A DNA stretch of 64,000 bases. Origin: Salinivibrio costicola subsp. costicola ATCC 33508 = LMG 11651 (GTDB lineage: Bacteria; Pseudomonadota; Gammaproteobacteria; Enterobacterales; Vibrionaceae). Location: contig AQOF01000005.1 of the NCBI GenBank assembly GCA_000565345.1, positions 57,797 through 121,796 on the forward strand, in the 5' to 3' direction. The first letter of the stretch is position 1, and every line of letters begins with the position of its first letter. Made by a program: the position numbers and the translations under genes. Below are positions 7,382-19,843 of this stretch, piece after piece. Under the pieces are notes generated by a model. That model did no database searches, had not been told where the DNA came from, and worked only from the letters and a program-made list of their open reading frames with translations.

Positions 7382-7487
7382 CAGAGTAACCAAACTCGAC
7401 AAGTGCGGCTTGATGATTTTGTCACGACTTCTGTTCAGGGGTCGAGCTCAGTATGCATTCCCACGCAGGAGCGTGGGAACGAGTAAT
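7382..7487. repeat. 106-bp direct repeat, copy B, with REP-like hairpin
   Basis: Same orientation as copy A, 102 of 106 bases identical by eye; the differences are three clustered bases and one single base. The pair encloses 339 bases. It could reflect tandem duplication, two insertions of a small non-autonomous element, or the ends of a composite unit. Confidence 0.85.
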
Positions 7488-7514
7488 AGAGATCCAGGGC
7501 AGTAAAGTCACAGT

Positions 7515-7543
7515 GAAAAAACGCAGCCCCACGGCTGCGTTTT
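7515..7543. terminator. Bidirectional terminator between the repeat region and the DUF3103-like gene
   Basis: An 8-bp stem ACGCAGCC / GGCTGCGT with loop CCAC (7521-7540) has A-rich sequence on the left and T on the right. On the minus strand it ends the gene at 7575-8719. Confidence 0.85.
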
Positions 7544-7574
7544 GTTTATCTCACTCAATGAAACCAAGCCTGTG

Positions 7575-8719
7575 TTATTGAATCGGCTCGATGGTCAGTG
7601 GCTCCCAGGTTGCCATGGCATTGCCGCCGGCGCCGTATTGGTCTGGGTATGCACGGCCTTTAAGCAGGGTGTAGTACACATCAACAAAGTCATCATCGTT
7701 GGTCAGCCAGCCGTCGGGGATGGCTTCGATGATTTTTCCGGTGATTTGCGTGACCACGCCATAGGCTTGCGCTTCCAAGTCGGGGATCGCGGCTAGGATG
7801 TCGCTCGCCACCTCGTTAAGTTTCAGCGCCAGCTCTTTGTAGTTGGTGCCGTCGTCTTGCTCCATTAAGATCACGTCTGCCGCGCCCCAGCGATAACGAT
7901 CCCAATGGATCATCACTTGGTTGGGGTAATAGGTAGTTTTGTCGTAATCCAAATACGGCATATCGACAATGTCGAGCGTTGGTTCGTCACGGCTTGGGTT
8001 CACACCGGTGACAATGGCATACACTTCTGCCGCGCCGGAGATCCACGGTTCTTTGTCGTCGGCCAGGCGGATGGTTTTTAGCACTGTGGTGTCAATGGGT
8101 TGTGGCTCCGCCGCCATCATTGGGGCGCTGCGACGGACACGTGGCGCAGGGTTTTGCTCCGCGAGGGTGCGGCGCATCACTTCTAGGCCAGCTTTGAGGG
8201 AGGCTTTGCCATTGGTATCGACAACCAAAACAGGACGATCAGGCATTTGATAGACGTCTAGCCAGTGGGTGTTGCCCTCAGTGTCAAAGGCCTCAATCTG
8301 GGTCCAGCTTTTTCATCACCGGCCGGCTCAAAGGCAAACAAAGGCGCTTGGCCGGCTTGCCAACGCGCGAGCATGCTTGGGTCGGCTAAGCGTACTTCGA
8401 GCAGTTGGTCGGCGACGTCTTCGACGCCTTGCGCCTCACGCAATGCACGGTCAGCGCTGTGCAGCTGAGCATCCAGGCTACGTTTGCTGCGTGAGCTACG
8501 CGCTTGAGGCTGTGTCAGTGCCGATAAGGGGGCATTTAAGCCATAACTATTAATATTGCGCTGTAGCGTTGGGGCAATTTGCGCATAGTCTTGGCTGAGT
8601 TGTTTGGCGGTGTCGCGCTTGACTGTGACCACTCGGTGATCTGCATTGCCGGCAAAAGCGGGGGTAAAAGCGTGGGTAAAGCCGACCAATAGCAGCGAAA
8701 TCAGTATTTTCTTATTCAT
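7575..8719 (-). pseudogene. DUF3103-like exported protein, interrupted by one frameshift
   Basis: Two minus-strand frames join into one 381-residue protein if one base is added to the T5 run at 8309-8313 (A5 on the coding strand). The join then reads GDEKSWTQIEAFDTEGN. The N-terminus is a clear signal peptide (MNKKILISLLLVGF, cleavage near AFA). The C-terminal half has WISGAAEVYAIVTGVNP and DMPYLDYDKTTYYPNQVMIH, and ends in an acidic GDFVD-like region. I associate this layout with the DUF3103 family of secreted proteins of unknown function in Vibrionaceae, with moderate certainty. Start ATG 8719 follows GAGGAC. The break may be a sequence error, as in eight other genes of this window, so the gene may be intact. 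Confidence 0.6.
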
Positions 8720-9046
8720 CGCATGTCCTCTTGTGTACTTCAACTGACGTTAGCGAACTAACGTTTGTATAGTGCGATGTCTTTGTCCCAACACGCTATG
8801 TGTAAAGCGAAGGGGTGAGAGTACCGTTCATAAAAAACGTGTAACCTTGTTGCGACGTTAATCATTTCTGGTACTAGAGTAAATGCTCACTCATAAAAAA
8901 GCATGATAGTGGAATGAGGTCTCTTTACCGAGCATTTGGCCGTTTTTTAATAACATCCTGATAATGATAAAGAAGTGACGATGCGGCGTTAAGGCCGGTT
9001 GGCGGGCGTGAATACGAGAGGTTGCCGTTAAACATAACAGTAGACG
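8720..9046. other. Intergenic region upstream of the DUF3103-like gene
   Basis: About 330 bases without a supported gene. It contains the promoter region of the minus-strand DUF3103-like gene and the approach to the arcA terminator. I see no RNA gene or repeat in it. Confidence 0.4.
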
Positions 9047-9077
9047 GTAAAATAAAGCCGCTGGCGAGGCAGCGGCT
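9047..9077 (-). terminator. Rho-independent terminator after arcA
   Basis: An 8-bp stem AGCCGCTG / CAGCGGCT (9056-9077) is followed on the minus strand by TTTATTTT, 20 bases after the arcA stop. Confidence 0.85.
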
Positions 9078-9096
9078 AAACTGAAACGGGCGAGAG

Positions 9097-10316
9097 TTAG
9101 ATACCGTCGCGTTCTAGCGGACAGCTCATGCAGCGTGCACCGCCTCGGCCTCGGCCGAGTTGGTCGCCGGGAATAGAGAGCACTTTAATGCCGGCTTTAT
9201 CATATTTTTCATTGGTGTAGGTATTGCCTTCGTAGCCAATCACGACGCCTGGGCGCACGGTCAGCACGTTGTTGGCATCGTTCCATTGCTCACGCTCGGC
9301 GGCATAGCTGTCGCCGCCGGTAGTAATGATGTTTAACGGGCCGACATCCAGCGCTTTTTCAATCGCGGTGAGGTAGCAAGACTGTGCTTCCACGTTAAGG
9401 CTGTCTTCCCCTTTACGGTTAAGCGCCAGCAAGGCAAATCAGGGCGCATCACCGTGGGGTAGACTGAGAAAGTATGGATATCCATGTGGGTCATCACGGT
9501 ATCCAGGTGCATGCATGAGCGGTTTTTCGGCAATTGCACCGCAATCACTTCTTTGGCTTGACCGCTAAACAGTAGGCTACGCGCTAATTGCTCAACCCCT
9601 TGAGGCGTGGTGCGCTCGGACATGCCAATCAAGACCGCGCCGCGGCCAATGACCAGCACGTCGCCACCTTCAATCGCGGCGTTGTCGTAATCGCGGACCT
9701 CATCACCGAGGTAATTGACAAATTGGCTTTGCGCGAACTCAGGATGCCAGCGGTAAATGGCGCGCAAGTGATTGGTCTCTCGCTGGCGGGCGGATTTCGC
9801 CATTGGGTTGAGTGAGACGCCGCCATACACCCAGCAGGAGGTATCGCGGGTAAACAGATGGTTGGGCAGCGGCTCAATCACGAAGTCGGTTTTGTCGTGC
9901 ATCGCTTGCATCATCGAGGATGATTGCACGGGTAAATCGATATAACTTAAGCCACCGAGCAGAATGTCCGCGAGCGTGTTGTGGTCGATATCGGCCATGT
10001 AGGCGCGCACATCGTTGGCAAATTGATAGCCAAGACGGTATTGGTTGAGCTGGGTGTCGAGCAGCCATTGCTTGGCATCAGGTTCGGCTAATGTCTCAAC
10101 CAGTAAGTCGTGCAGTAGGTGCACCTGCACGCCTTGATCCGTGAGTGTGCGGGCGAACATATCATGCTCTTCGCCGGCACGCTCTACCGCCAGAACATCA
10201 TCAAACAACAAATCGTGGCAGTTAGATGGCGTTAGGTGGTTTAACGCTCGTTCAGGGCGATGAAGCAGAACGCGCTTCAGTTGCCCAACTTCGGATCCAA
10301 CGTAAAACTCACTCAT
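9097..10316 (-). CDS. arcA: Arginine deiminase, interrupted by an apparent single-base deletion
   Basis: ArcA hydrolyses arginine to citrulline and ammonia, the first step of the arginine deiminase pathway (ATP yield under anoxia, acid resistance). Adding one C to the C4 run at 9408-9411 joins two frames into a 406-residue protein, the family length. Diagnostic parts are [33 protein letters not shown] sequence, the catalytic-histidine segment [10 protein letters not shown] and the nucleophile-cysteine end [17 protein letters not shown]. The start ATG 10316 has GAGG seven bases upstream and overlaps the stop of a short upstream ORF by ATGA. No carbamate kinase gene is in the window; argF lies 5 kb away. 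If the deletion is real, the last 100 residues including the catalytic cysteine are lost. Confidence 0.93.
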
Positions 10317-10441
10317 GGTAGGTCCTCTTTTTCCTTAATACGGGCCAGGCAATGAGACAAACAGCGCCTTGCACATCCGGGATGTGTGCTCACCGATAAG
10401 GTGGGAATGCGGGCCGTTTGCACAGGGTGGGCGTGTCTCAT
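10313..10441 (-). CDS. Possible arcA leader peptide (short upstream ORF)
   Basis: A 42-codon frame starts at ATG 10441, two bases after a perfect AAGGAGG, and ends with TGA overlapping the arcA ATG as ATGA. The peptide is basic, with six arginines (one AGA and one AGG among the codons), and has no signal or membrane segment. The start codon lies in one arm of an 8-bp inverted repeat (ATGAGACA 10352-10359 / TGTCTCAT 10434-10441 on the plus strand). The leader between the arms holds smaller hairpins such as CACATC-CCG-GATGTG. The two-base spacing from the ribosome site is short, so translation could be inefficient. A role in translational control of arcA is inference. Confidence 0.4.
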   Translation of the reverse strand: MRHAHPVQTARIPTLSVSTHPGCARRCLSHCLARIKEKEDLP

Positions 10442-10643
10442 GTCCTCCTTGGATGGTCGAATAATGACAACCTTCCGAGGGGAGGTCAATGTTACAAATC
10501 ACTAACAATCTCGCCAAACTAACAAGGTCACAGAAAATTCATCAACTTGGCGGTTTTATCGTCAGCTTCGCGGTGAGCGAACGTGGCATTTTTGCCGAAA
10601 CCGTGCCATATTGCGCCCGTATTCATTTTCTGGAGTCGCGCTT

Positions 10644-11027
10644 ATGTCACAGGCTGAACTGATTGAACAACAACACCAAGAAACGCGCATGATTATCGAG
10701 GAGCTTCTCGCCGACGGCAGTGATCCGGATGCGTTATATACCATTGAGCACCATTTATGCGCCGATACCTTTGCGGCGCTGGAAGATGCGGCGGTCGAGG
10801 CCTTTAAAATGGGCTTTGAGGTAGCAGAGGCTGAAGAACTCGAGCTGGAAGAGGGCGGCACGATTGTTTGCTTTGATGCGGTCATGGAAACCGCCTTGAA
10901 TGCCGAACGTATTGATGAGCAGGTAGAAAAGTTGGTGGCGTTGGCCGACAAGCACAACATTGATTACGACGGCTGGGGTACCTATTTCGAGTCGGATGAA
11001 GACGAAGAAAGCCCAGAAAGCGAGTAA
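10644..11027 (+). CDS. rraB: Regulator of RNase E activity B
   Basis: RraB binds RNase E and changes the set of transcripts it degrades. The 127-residue product begins [20 protein letters not shown] and has the family segments [15 protein letters not shown] and [14 protein letters not shown], with an acidic C-terminal tail. I chose ATG 10644 (CTGGAG upstream) over an in-frame start at 10611. The gene stands alone with its own terminator. In E. coli it neighbours argI, so its position near argF and arcA is old synteny. Confidence 0.93.
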   Translation: MSQAELIEQQHQETRMIIEELLADGSDPDALYTIEHHLCADTFAALEDAAVEAFKMGFEVAEAEELELEEGGTIVCFDAVMETALNAERIDEQVEKLVALADKHNIDYDGWGTYFESDEDEESPESE

Positions 11028-11049
11028 ATTTACTCGCACCAGTAAGCCT

Positions 11050-11076
11050 CAAAAAGCCATGTTAGCGTGGCTTTTT
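11050..11076. terminator. Bidirectional terminator between rraB and the GNAT gene
   Basis: AAAAAGCCA / TGGCTTTTT arms (11051-11075) give a stem with A and T flanks on both sides, serving the convergent rraB and acetyltransferase genes. Confidence 0.85.
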
Positions 11077-11092
11077 ATTTGCCTGAACTTGT

Positions 11093-11623
11093 TTACAGCA
11101 CCTTTATCATGGTGACTTCACAGCTGTCGTGACCGGTGTTTCCCATCCTAGGACACGGCACAAAACCGAGTGACTGATACAAGGCAATGGCGGCGGTGAG
11201 GTTGGCGGTGGTCTCGAGGTAGCAGCGCTGATAGCCCCATTCTCGCGCCGTATCCATCGCCTTGACGGCTAACCGCTTTGCGATCCCTTTGCCGCGTAAT
11301 GTTGGCAGAAAGTACATCTTCTGTAGTTCACACACACCATCGTGCCCAGGCAAAGGGGCGACACCGCCACCGCCGAGGATCACTCTATCTGCTTCAATCA
11401 CCCAATAGGCGGCATGCGGGTGCGTATATTGTTCGCTGAGATAATCGAGGGTGGGATCGGCCACGCTAAATCCGGCATCGGCACTAAGACCATGCTCGGC
11501 AGAGACGCGACGAATGACATCGGCAATGGCAGGGTTATCGCTCGGCGCAATTAAGCGCACGTCGAGGGACGCAGGGGCGTGTGAGTCAGCCTTGCGTAAA
11601 TTTTGGGGGCAATCCTTAGCCAT
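11093..11623 (-). CDS. GNAT-family N-acetyltransferase
   Basis: The 176-residue product has a standard GNAT fold. The acetyl-CoA-binding motif A is ELQKMYFLPTLRGKGIAKRL (RGKGIA is the pyrophosphate loop, about residues 115-122), and motif B follows in LTAAIALYQSLGFVPC. The substrate is not predictable. A GNAT gene also follows rraB in E. coli (yjgM), but the sequence here is not close enough for me to use that name. The ATG at 11623 follows CCGGAG. It converges on rraB and is transcribed alone. Confidence 0.85.
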   Translation of the reverse strand: MAKDCPQNLRKADSHAPASLDVRLIAPSDNPAIADVIRRVSAEHGLSADAGFSVADPTLDYLSEQYTHPHAAYWVIEADRVILGGGGVAPLPGHDGVCELQKMYFLPTLRGKGIAKRLAVKAMDTAREWGYQRCYLETTANLTAAIALYQSLGFVPCPRMGNTGHDSCEVTMIKVL

Positions 11624-11785
11624 TAAAACACTCCGGATAATAGATTTATCGACAATCTATCTCACTGAGATGGCTTTCACAACTCAATCGCGATACAGGC
11701 AAGGCGGCGATCATTGCGTGTTGTTCGGCGTCACTATCCCCGGTGTGGTTTTAGTGGTGGTGGCCAAGGTGCACCGGCGCGGGTT

Positions 11786-12133
11786 TTACCCCATGACGGC
11801 GCTGCCAGATTTTTCATGGAAAAAGTAAGCTAATGTATTGATGCTTGGCTCAACCAGTGCTAATGCACCACCGACTAACCAATCACCGCTGATCAAATAG
11901 CCGACCAAGAAAGCGACGTTAAAGTGGATCACCGCAAAGCTGGCGGTTTTAATCACCGGACGCGCTTGACGGCTTAGTTTCCAGATTTTTTCGTGCAGAT
12001 AAAAGGCACCCGTGTTGACCGTTGGCTCGGTCATGGCAATTAAGCTACCTAAAATGATATCGCCGGTGAGCACATACGCGACCGTAAAGGCGATCGAAAA
12101 GTGGATAGCGGCAAAACTGAGTGTCTTTTTCAT
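11786..12133 (-). CDS. DUF2061 membrane protein with two internal repeats
   Basis: The 115-residue product is built from two copies of the same unit of about 45 residues: SFAAIHFSIAFTVAYVLTGD then SFAVIHFNVAFLVGYLISGD, each followed by a second hydrophobic stretch ending in EPTVNT... or EPSINT... and FHEK or LHEK. This is the DUF2061 family, a small predicted inner-membrane protein of unknown function. Four membrane segments are likely. I chose ATG 12133 (GGAGCTACACC upstream) over an in-frame start 84 bases earlier. It stands alone; nothing nearby suggests a pathway. Confidence 0.8.
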   Translation of the reverse strand: MKKTLSFAAIHFSIAFTVAYVLTGDIILGSLIAMTEPTVNTGAFYLHEKIWKLSRQARPVIKTASFAVIHFNVAFLVGYLISGDWLVGGALALVEPSINTLAYFFHEKSGSAVMG

Positions 12134-12313
12134 GGTGTAGCTCCTTCGCGGCAACACGCGTTTAATCAACAATGACAGTATGTACGGCTCATGTCGATAA
12201 ATAAAAACGGTTCTCACTATCTTTTAGATAGAGAAGGGCTATCAAAGGCGATCAGTGCTGGGTACAACAACCGTTGAGAAAGTGACCAAGCCAATTGTGT
12301 CCTGGTGTTGGGC

Positions 12314-12345
12314 ATAAAAAAAGCCACGCCGATTGGCGTGGCTTA
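12314..12345 (-). terminator. Rho-independent terminator after valS
   Basis: A 10-bp stem AAGCCACGCC / GGCGTGGCTT (12321-12344) with loop GATT; on the minus strand it is followed by a T run. It ends the holC-valS transcript. Confidence 0.9.
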
Positions 12346-12372
12346 TCACAGGGTATCGGTAAGACCGATGAA

Positions 12373-15231
<2,859 letters not shown>

Positions 15232-15249
15232 AGCGCTCTTGAAAGATCG

Positions 15250-15750
15250 TCAAGGGTTGGGCGATTGGTCGATGGCCAAGGTATGAAGTTGCAGGCCTGC
15301 CAGTCGGTATGCTTTATATCGGTGACGCGCGTGCTGTTTAAGCGTCTCATCGCAAGGGACGAAGTCTACCACTTGTGCAAACGAAGGCGCAAAATTTGAT
15401 GCCTCTGTCGCCAAATTGATTAACACACTGCGATGACCGGTATGGCGCACACCTGGCCAGCCTATTTCCACCGGTGCGCCGCCTCGCGGCCCTTCACCGA
15501 CCAGATTATGGGGCACGAAGGTATCTGGGTCACGTTGCCATAAAGCGTCATCCAATTGATGCGCTTGGGCTTGGTCCTGTGCGGCCAGATAAATGCGTTG
15601 CCCTTGTTGATAGTAGTAAAAAGCCAAATCAATGGCCGTGTCTATCAGTATTTGTTGTTCACGCGCTTGCTGCTCAGGTGTCAGCCCCAGGCTGTTGCTG
15701 TCGTCTGCCGGCTCGGGCGGCGACAAAAGATAAAAGGTGGCGGTGGGCAT
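15250..15750 (-). CDS. holC: DNA polymerase III chi subunit
   Basis: HolC (chi) links the clamp loader to single-strand-binding protein. The product starts MPTATFYLLSP and is 166 residues. Family segments are DLAFYYYQQGQRIYLAAQDQ, DDALWQRDPDTFVPHNLVGE and PVEIGWPG. It is slightly longer than E. coli chi (147), with an insert after residue 12. It lies between pepA and valS, the conserved gammaproteobacterial order, and is probably co-transcribed with valS. Confidence 0.95.
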   Translation of the reverse strand: MPTATFYLLSPPEPADDSNSLGLTPEQQAREQQILIDTAIDLAFYYYQQGQRIYLAAQDQAQAHQLDDALWQRDPDTFVPHNLVGEGPRGGAPVEIGWPGVRHTGHRSVLINLATEASNFAPSFAQVVDFVPCDETLKQHARHRYKAYRLAGLQLHTLAIDQSPNP

Positions 15751-15866
15751 ATACGCTCCTAAATGTGAGAAACGGCCTCCGTCCCAAAAGCGGGGTGTCC
15801 GGGTAGCGCGGAGCCATCAACATAGCCGATTGTGCGTGCAGACACCAGTGCCGGATAAAGTTTCAA

Positions 15867-15892
15867 CAAAAAAGGAGGCCGGTGGGCCTCCT
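15867..15892 (-). terminator. Rho-independent terminator after pepA
   Basis: Stem GGAGGCC / GGCCTCC (15874-15892) followed on the minus strand by a T run, directly after the pepA stop. It separates pepA from holC. Confidence 0.85.
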
Positions 15893-15900
15893 GTTCGTGG

Positions 15901-17412
15901 TTACTCTTCCAATTCAAGCCCGGAGCGGTTGAGTAAAAATTGCACCAGCAGAGGAACGGGACGGCCGGTGGAACCTTTTTCTTTGCCGCCGCTTTTCCAA
16001 GCAGTCCCAGCGATGTCTAAGTGTGCCCAGTTGTACTTTTTGGCAAACCGAGACAAGAAGCAGCCCGCGGTGATGGTGCCACCGCCTTTACCACCAATAT
16101 TGGCCATATCGGCAAACGGGCTATCGAGTTGCTCTTGGAACTCGTCAGTCATTGGCAGGCGCCACGCACGGTCACCGGCTTGCTCTGAGGCACTGATAAT
16201 ATCGTGCGCCAAGGGGTTCTGGTTAGCAATTAGGGCGCTGATGTGATGGCTAAGGGCCATGATGCACGCGCCGGTGAGAGTTGCCACATCAATCACACAC
16301 TCTGGCTCATAACGCTCTACATAGGTGAGGGCATCACAAAGTACTAAGCGACCTTCGGCGTCGGTATTAAGCACCTCGACCGTTTGCCCTGACATGGTCG
16401 TCAGGATGTCACCAGGACGATATGCTTGGCCGTCTGGCATGTTTTCACAACCGGCGAGCACACCCACGACATTGATAGGTAGGTTAAGCTCGGCCAAGGC
16501 ACGCATCACCCCAAATACCGATGCGGCACCGCCCATGTCGTACTTCATCTCATCCATACCGGCACCGGGCTTAATGGAAATACCGCCCGAGTCAAAGGTG
16601 AGGCCTTTGCCGACGAGCACAATCGGTTTTGCCTCTGGATCAGGGCTGCCCTTGTACTCCATGATCGACATCATCGATTCATTTTTTGAGCCACGGCCAA
16701 CCGCAAGATAGGAATGCATGCCCAGCTTGTCCATTTCTTCTTCACCGATAATACGGGTGGTGACCGCATCATAGTCATCGGCTAAACGGCGCGCTTGCGA
16801 GGCAAGATAGGCAGGGTTCGCCACGTTCGGTGGCATATTACCCAAATCTTTACAGGCATTCACACCAGAAGCGATCGCTAAGCCATGCGCGATGGCGCGC
16901 TCACCCAGATTCAATTCACGACGCGTTGGGACGTTGAACACCATTTTGCGTAATGGGCGACGAATTTCTGGCTTAACACTTTTGAACTGGTTAAAGGTGT
17001 ACAGACTGTCTTTGGTGCTTTCAACCGCTTGACGTACCTTCCAGTATGTATCACGGCCTTTAACGTGTAGCTCGGTTAAAAAACAGACCGCTTCCATCGA
17101 GCCGGTTTCATTGAGGGTGTTGATGGTTTTTTTGATGATTTCTTTGTATTGGCGCTCGCCGAGCTCGCGCTCTTTACCACAACCCACCAGTAATACGCGC
17201 TCAGATAACACGTTCGGAACATGGTGTAGCAGGAGCACTTGGCCGGGTTTACCTTCAAGATCACCGCGGCGCAGCAGGGCGCTGATGTAGCCGTCGCTGA
17301 TTTTGTCGAGTTGCTCGGCCACGGGGGACAGGCGGCGAGGCTCAAACACGCCAACGACAATACAGGCACTGCGTTGCTTTTCGGGGCTACCGCTCTTTAC
17401 ACTGAACTCCAT
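15901..17412 (-). CDS. pepA: Leucyl aminopeptidase (aminopeptidase A)
   Basis: PepA is a hexameric di-metal M17 peptidase that removes N-terminal residues from peptides. In enterics it is also a DNA-binding protein for carAB control and Xer recombination. The 503-residue product has the family signature [14 protein letters not shown] (near residue 350) and the metal ligands in [16 protein letters not shown]. The N-terminal DNA-binding domain spans about residues 1-170. It is divergent from lptF across 194 bases, as in E. coli, and has its own terminator. Confidence 0.98.
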   Translation of the reverse strand: MEFSVKSGSPEKQRSACIVVGVFEPRRLSPVAEQLDKISDGYISALLRRGDLEGKPGQVLLLHHVPNVLSERVLLVGCGKERELGERQYKEIIKKTINTLNETGSMEAVCFLTELHVKGRDTYWKVRQAVESTKDSLYTFNQFKSVKPEIRRPLRKMVFNVPTRRELNLGERAIAHGLAIASGVNACKDLGNMPPNVANPAYLASQARRLADDYDAVTTRIIGEEEMDKLGMHSYLAVGRGSKNESMMSIMEYKGSPDPEAKPIVLVGKGLTFDSGGISIKPGAGMDEMKYDMGGAASVFGVMRALAELNLPINVVGVLAGCENMPDGQAYRPGDILTTMSGQTVEVLNTDAEGRLVLCDALTYVERYEPECVIDVATLTGACIMALSHHISALIANQNPLAHDIISASEQAGDRAWRLPMTDEFQEQLDSPFADMANIGGKGGGTITAGCFLSRFAKKYNWAHLDIAGTAWKSGGKEKGSTGRPVPLLVQFLLNRSGLELEE

Positions 17413-17606
17413 TTGTACTCCTAGATCCTAAAGACAATTGAGACCAAATGTTGGATAATGCCGCCACTATATGTTGTTGAACGCGCTTTGATGCGTCCAG
17501 ATCAGCCGGCGGTCAACAAATGGCCGAAAGATTAGAAAACAACTAATTAACCCAGAAACTATAGTTATTCGAGTAAAAAAACAAGTTTTCCATAGGTGCC
17601 TTCGCT

Positions 17607-18707
17607 TTGATAATTGTTCGATATTTGATCCGGGAGACAGTTAAAACACAAGTTGCCGTTTTATTTGTGTTGTTTCTGGTCTTTTTCAGCCAAAAATTTA
17701 TCCGTGTGCTCGCCAGTGCCACGGAAGGATCGATCCCGGGGAATCAGATCATTACCTTAGTCGGTTTATATATGCCGTCGATGGCAATGCTGATGTTACC
17801 TTTGAGCTTGTATATCGGCATTTTGATTACATTCGGGCGGCTCTATGCTGAGAGTGAGATCACGGTCATGAACGCCACTGGGATTGGCAATGAGTTTCTG
17901 ATCCGCGCTGCGCTGTATCTCGCGATTATCACCGGATCCGTGGCGGCGTTTAACTCGCTTTGGCTAACGCCTTGGGCTAATAACCAAGAGCTCGAGGTGA
18001 TGGAGCAATTAGAGGCCAAATCCGGTTTAGAATTGTTGGTGCAAGGGCAGTTTCAAAGTGCGCCATCGGGTGAGGCGGTGATTTTCGTTGATAATATCGA
18101 AGATGATGGTAAAACGCTCAAACAGGTATTTGTCGCTCAGCCCGTCCCCCAAGGCTCTTTACTGCCGAATGTGGTGGTGGCCGATAAAGGCTATGTGTCT
18201 GAGCTGCCTGACGGTCGACAAGTCTTGGATTTGTTAGAGGGAACCCGTACCGAGGGCGTACCGACTCAGCTTAACTATGGTGTAACGACCTATAAAAACT
18301 ATCAGGTATTGATTGGTCAGCGCGAAGTGCGTGAAAAAAGTCGTGACTGGGATGCGATGCCAACCTTGCAATTGGTCGGTGAATCAAGTTTGAAAGCGCG
18401 CGCCGAACTGCAGTGGCGTATTTCCTTGGTGTTGTGTATCCCCTTGATGACCATGATTGTGGTGCCGTTATCGGCGGTGAACCCGCGTCAGGGACGCTTT
18501 GCCAAACTCTTCCCCGCGATAATGATTTATCTGGCCTATTTTTTATCGATCAGCGCGGCGAAATCCGCGGTAGAAGATGGCGATCTGCCCGCACAAATTG
18601 GTCTGTGGAGTATCAATGTGGCCGCTTTATTACTGGCCGTGATCCTCGCCAGCTGGGATTCGCTACCGGTGAGAAAACTCAAAGCTAGCTTAAAAGGATC
18701 TGCCTGA
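17607..18707 (+). CDS. lptF: LPS export ABC transporter permease LptF
   Basis: LptF pairs with LptG in the LptB2FG transporter, which extracts lipopolysaccharide from the inner membrane and pushes it along the Lpt bridge. The 366-residue product has the usual layout: three N-terminal membrane segments, a periplasmic beta-jellyroll domain (about residues 125-265), and three C-terminal segments. A TTG start at 17607 gives MIIVRYLIRET, which matches E. coli MIIIRYLVRET; no ATG serves as well. Its last base overlaps the lptG ATG. It is divergent from pepA. Confidence 0.95.
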   Translation: MIIVRYLIRETVKTQVAVLFVLFLVFFSQKFIRVLASATEGSIPGNQIITLVGLYMPSMAMLMLPLSLYIGILITFGRLYAESEITVMNATGIGNEFLIRAALYLAIITGSVAAFNSLWLTPWANNQELEVMEQLEAKSGLELLVQGQFQSAPSGEAVIFVDNIEDDGKTLKQVFVAQPVPQGSLLPNVVVADKGYVSELPDGRQVLDLLEGTRTEGVPTQLNYGVTTYKNYQVLIGQREVREKSRDWDAMPTLQLVGESSLKARAELQWRISLVLCIPLMTMIVVPLSAVNPRQGRFAKLFPAIMIYLAYFLSISAAKSAVEDGDLPAQIGLWSINVAALLLAVILASWDSLPVRKLKASLKGSA

Positions 18708-19779
18708 TGTTTCGCATTCTTGATTGGTATATTGGCCGGACTCTGATAGGCACCTCGTCACTGTGTTTGGCGACCTTGGTGGGATTGTCTGCGATCATCA
18801 AGTTTGTCGAGCAGTTACGCTCGGTCGGTGATGGTACCTACACCATGGGCAAAGCGATTTTGTATGTGTTGCTCAGCATGCCGCGCGATATTGAAATGTT
18901 CTTCCCCATGGCGGTTTTGCTGGGGGCATTGATTGGTTTGGGAATGCTGGCCTCAAGCTCAGAGCTGGTGGTGATGCAGGCCGCTGGGGTGTCGAAACTC
19001 CAAATTGGCTTATCAGTGCTTAAAACGGCCATTCCGTTAATGTTGATTGTGATGGTGCTGGGCCAGTGGGGCGCACCGGATGCGCAAAAAGCCGCTCGTG
19101 AGCTGCGTGCCATTGCCAAATCAGGTGGAAACGTGATGTCGGTGCGGCGTGGGGTTTGGGCGAAAGATGGCGACGATTTTATTTATATCGCCCGCGCGGA
19201 TGAGCAAGATACGCTGACCGGTGTGAGCATTTGGAAGTTTGATGACCAGCAAACCATGACCAATGTGGTGTTTGCTGAGCGTGCTGATTATCTCAATAAA
19301 GACAGTTGGATGCTTAAAGATGTGACCATTACGCGCATGCAAAATCAAACCGCGCTGAGCAATGTAGAGCAGGATGAATTGGTTTGGAATACCACACTGA
19401 CGCCTGACAAATTAGCGGTGGTGACGGTGAAACCCGAAGAGCTACCGCTATCGGGTTTGTATAGTTATGTGTCCTACCTTAAAGCGTCACAGCAAGATGC
19501 GTCACGTTATGAGCTGGCCCTGTGGCGCAAAGCGGTACAGCCGCTGTCGATCGCGGTGATGATGCTGTTGGCGCTGAGTTTTGTCTTTGGCCCTTTGCGA
19601 AGTGTCACCATGGGTGCGCGGGTGCTATCAGGGTGATTTTTGGCTTTGGCTTTTATATCGCCAACGAAGTCTTTGGGCCGATGAGTTTGGTGTATCATCT
19701 CCCTCCGGCCATTGGTGCTATCACCCCAAGTGTCATTTTTCTGGTGATCACCTTGCTGTTACTGAGGCGCAAGCTGTAG
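18707..19779 (+). CDS. lptG: LPS export ABC transporter permease LptG, with an apparent single-base deletion
   Basis: Partner of LptF. The first frame stops after GARVLSG; adding one G to the G3 run at 19631-19633 continues it as GVIFGFGFYIANEVFGPMSL, matching LptG C-termini. The rebuilt protein is 357 residues, the family length. Without the correction the last two membrane helices would be missing, which an essential protein could not tolerate, so a sequence error is the likely explanation. It overlaps lptF by one base and ends at a strong bidirectional terminator. Confidence 0.93.
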
Positions 19780-19788
19780 CGCTTTGAA

Positions 19789-19827
19789 TTAAAAAAAGCC
19801 AACGATTATGCGTTGGCTTTTTTTGGT
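19789..19827. terminator. Bidirectional terminator between lptG and dolP
   Basis: AAAAAAAGCCAACG / CGTTGGCTTTTTTT arms with loop ATTATG (19791-19826). It serves lptG on the plus strand and dolP on the minus strand. Confidence 0.95.
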
Positions 19828-19843
19828 GACGCCATGATGAGCG

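Larger units (their letters stand above)
6928..7574. other. 650-bp gene-free region containing a duplicated repeat
   Basis: No gene is supported here. The stretch holds two 106-bp direct repeats (6937-7042 and 7382-7487), about 340 bases between them, and a bidirectional terminator (7515-7543). The central segment contains short open frames on both strands that are interrupted by stops and match nothing I know. It may be debris from a lost gene. Confidence 0.5.

Noticed and set aside
7016..7487. CRISPR array from the repeated hairpins
   Set aside because: Only two copies, 339 bases apart, with no short regular spacers and no cas genes nearby.
10335..10517. 60-codon minus-strand open frame upstream of arcA
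   Set aside because: It lacks a ribosome site and is in a different frame from the better-placed 42-codon ORF that couples to arcA.
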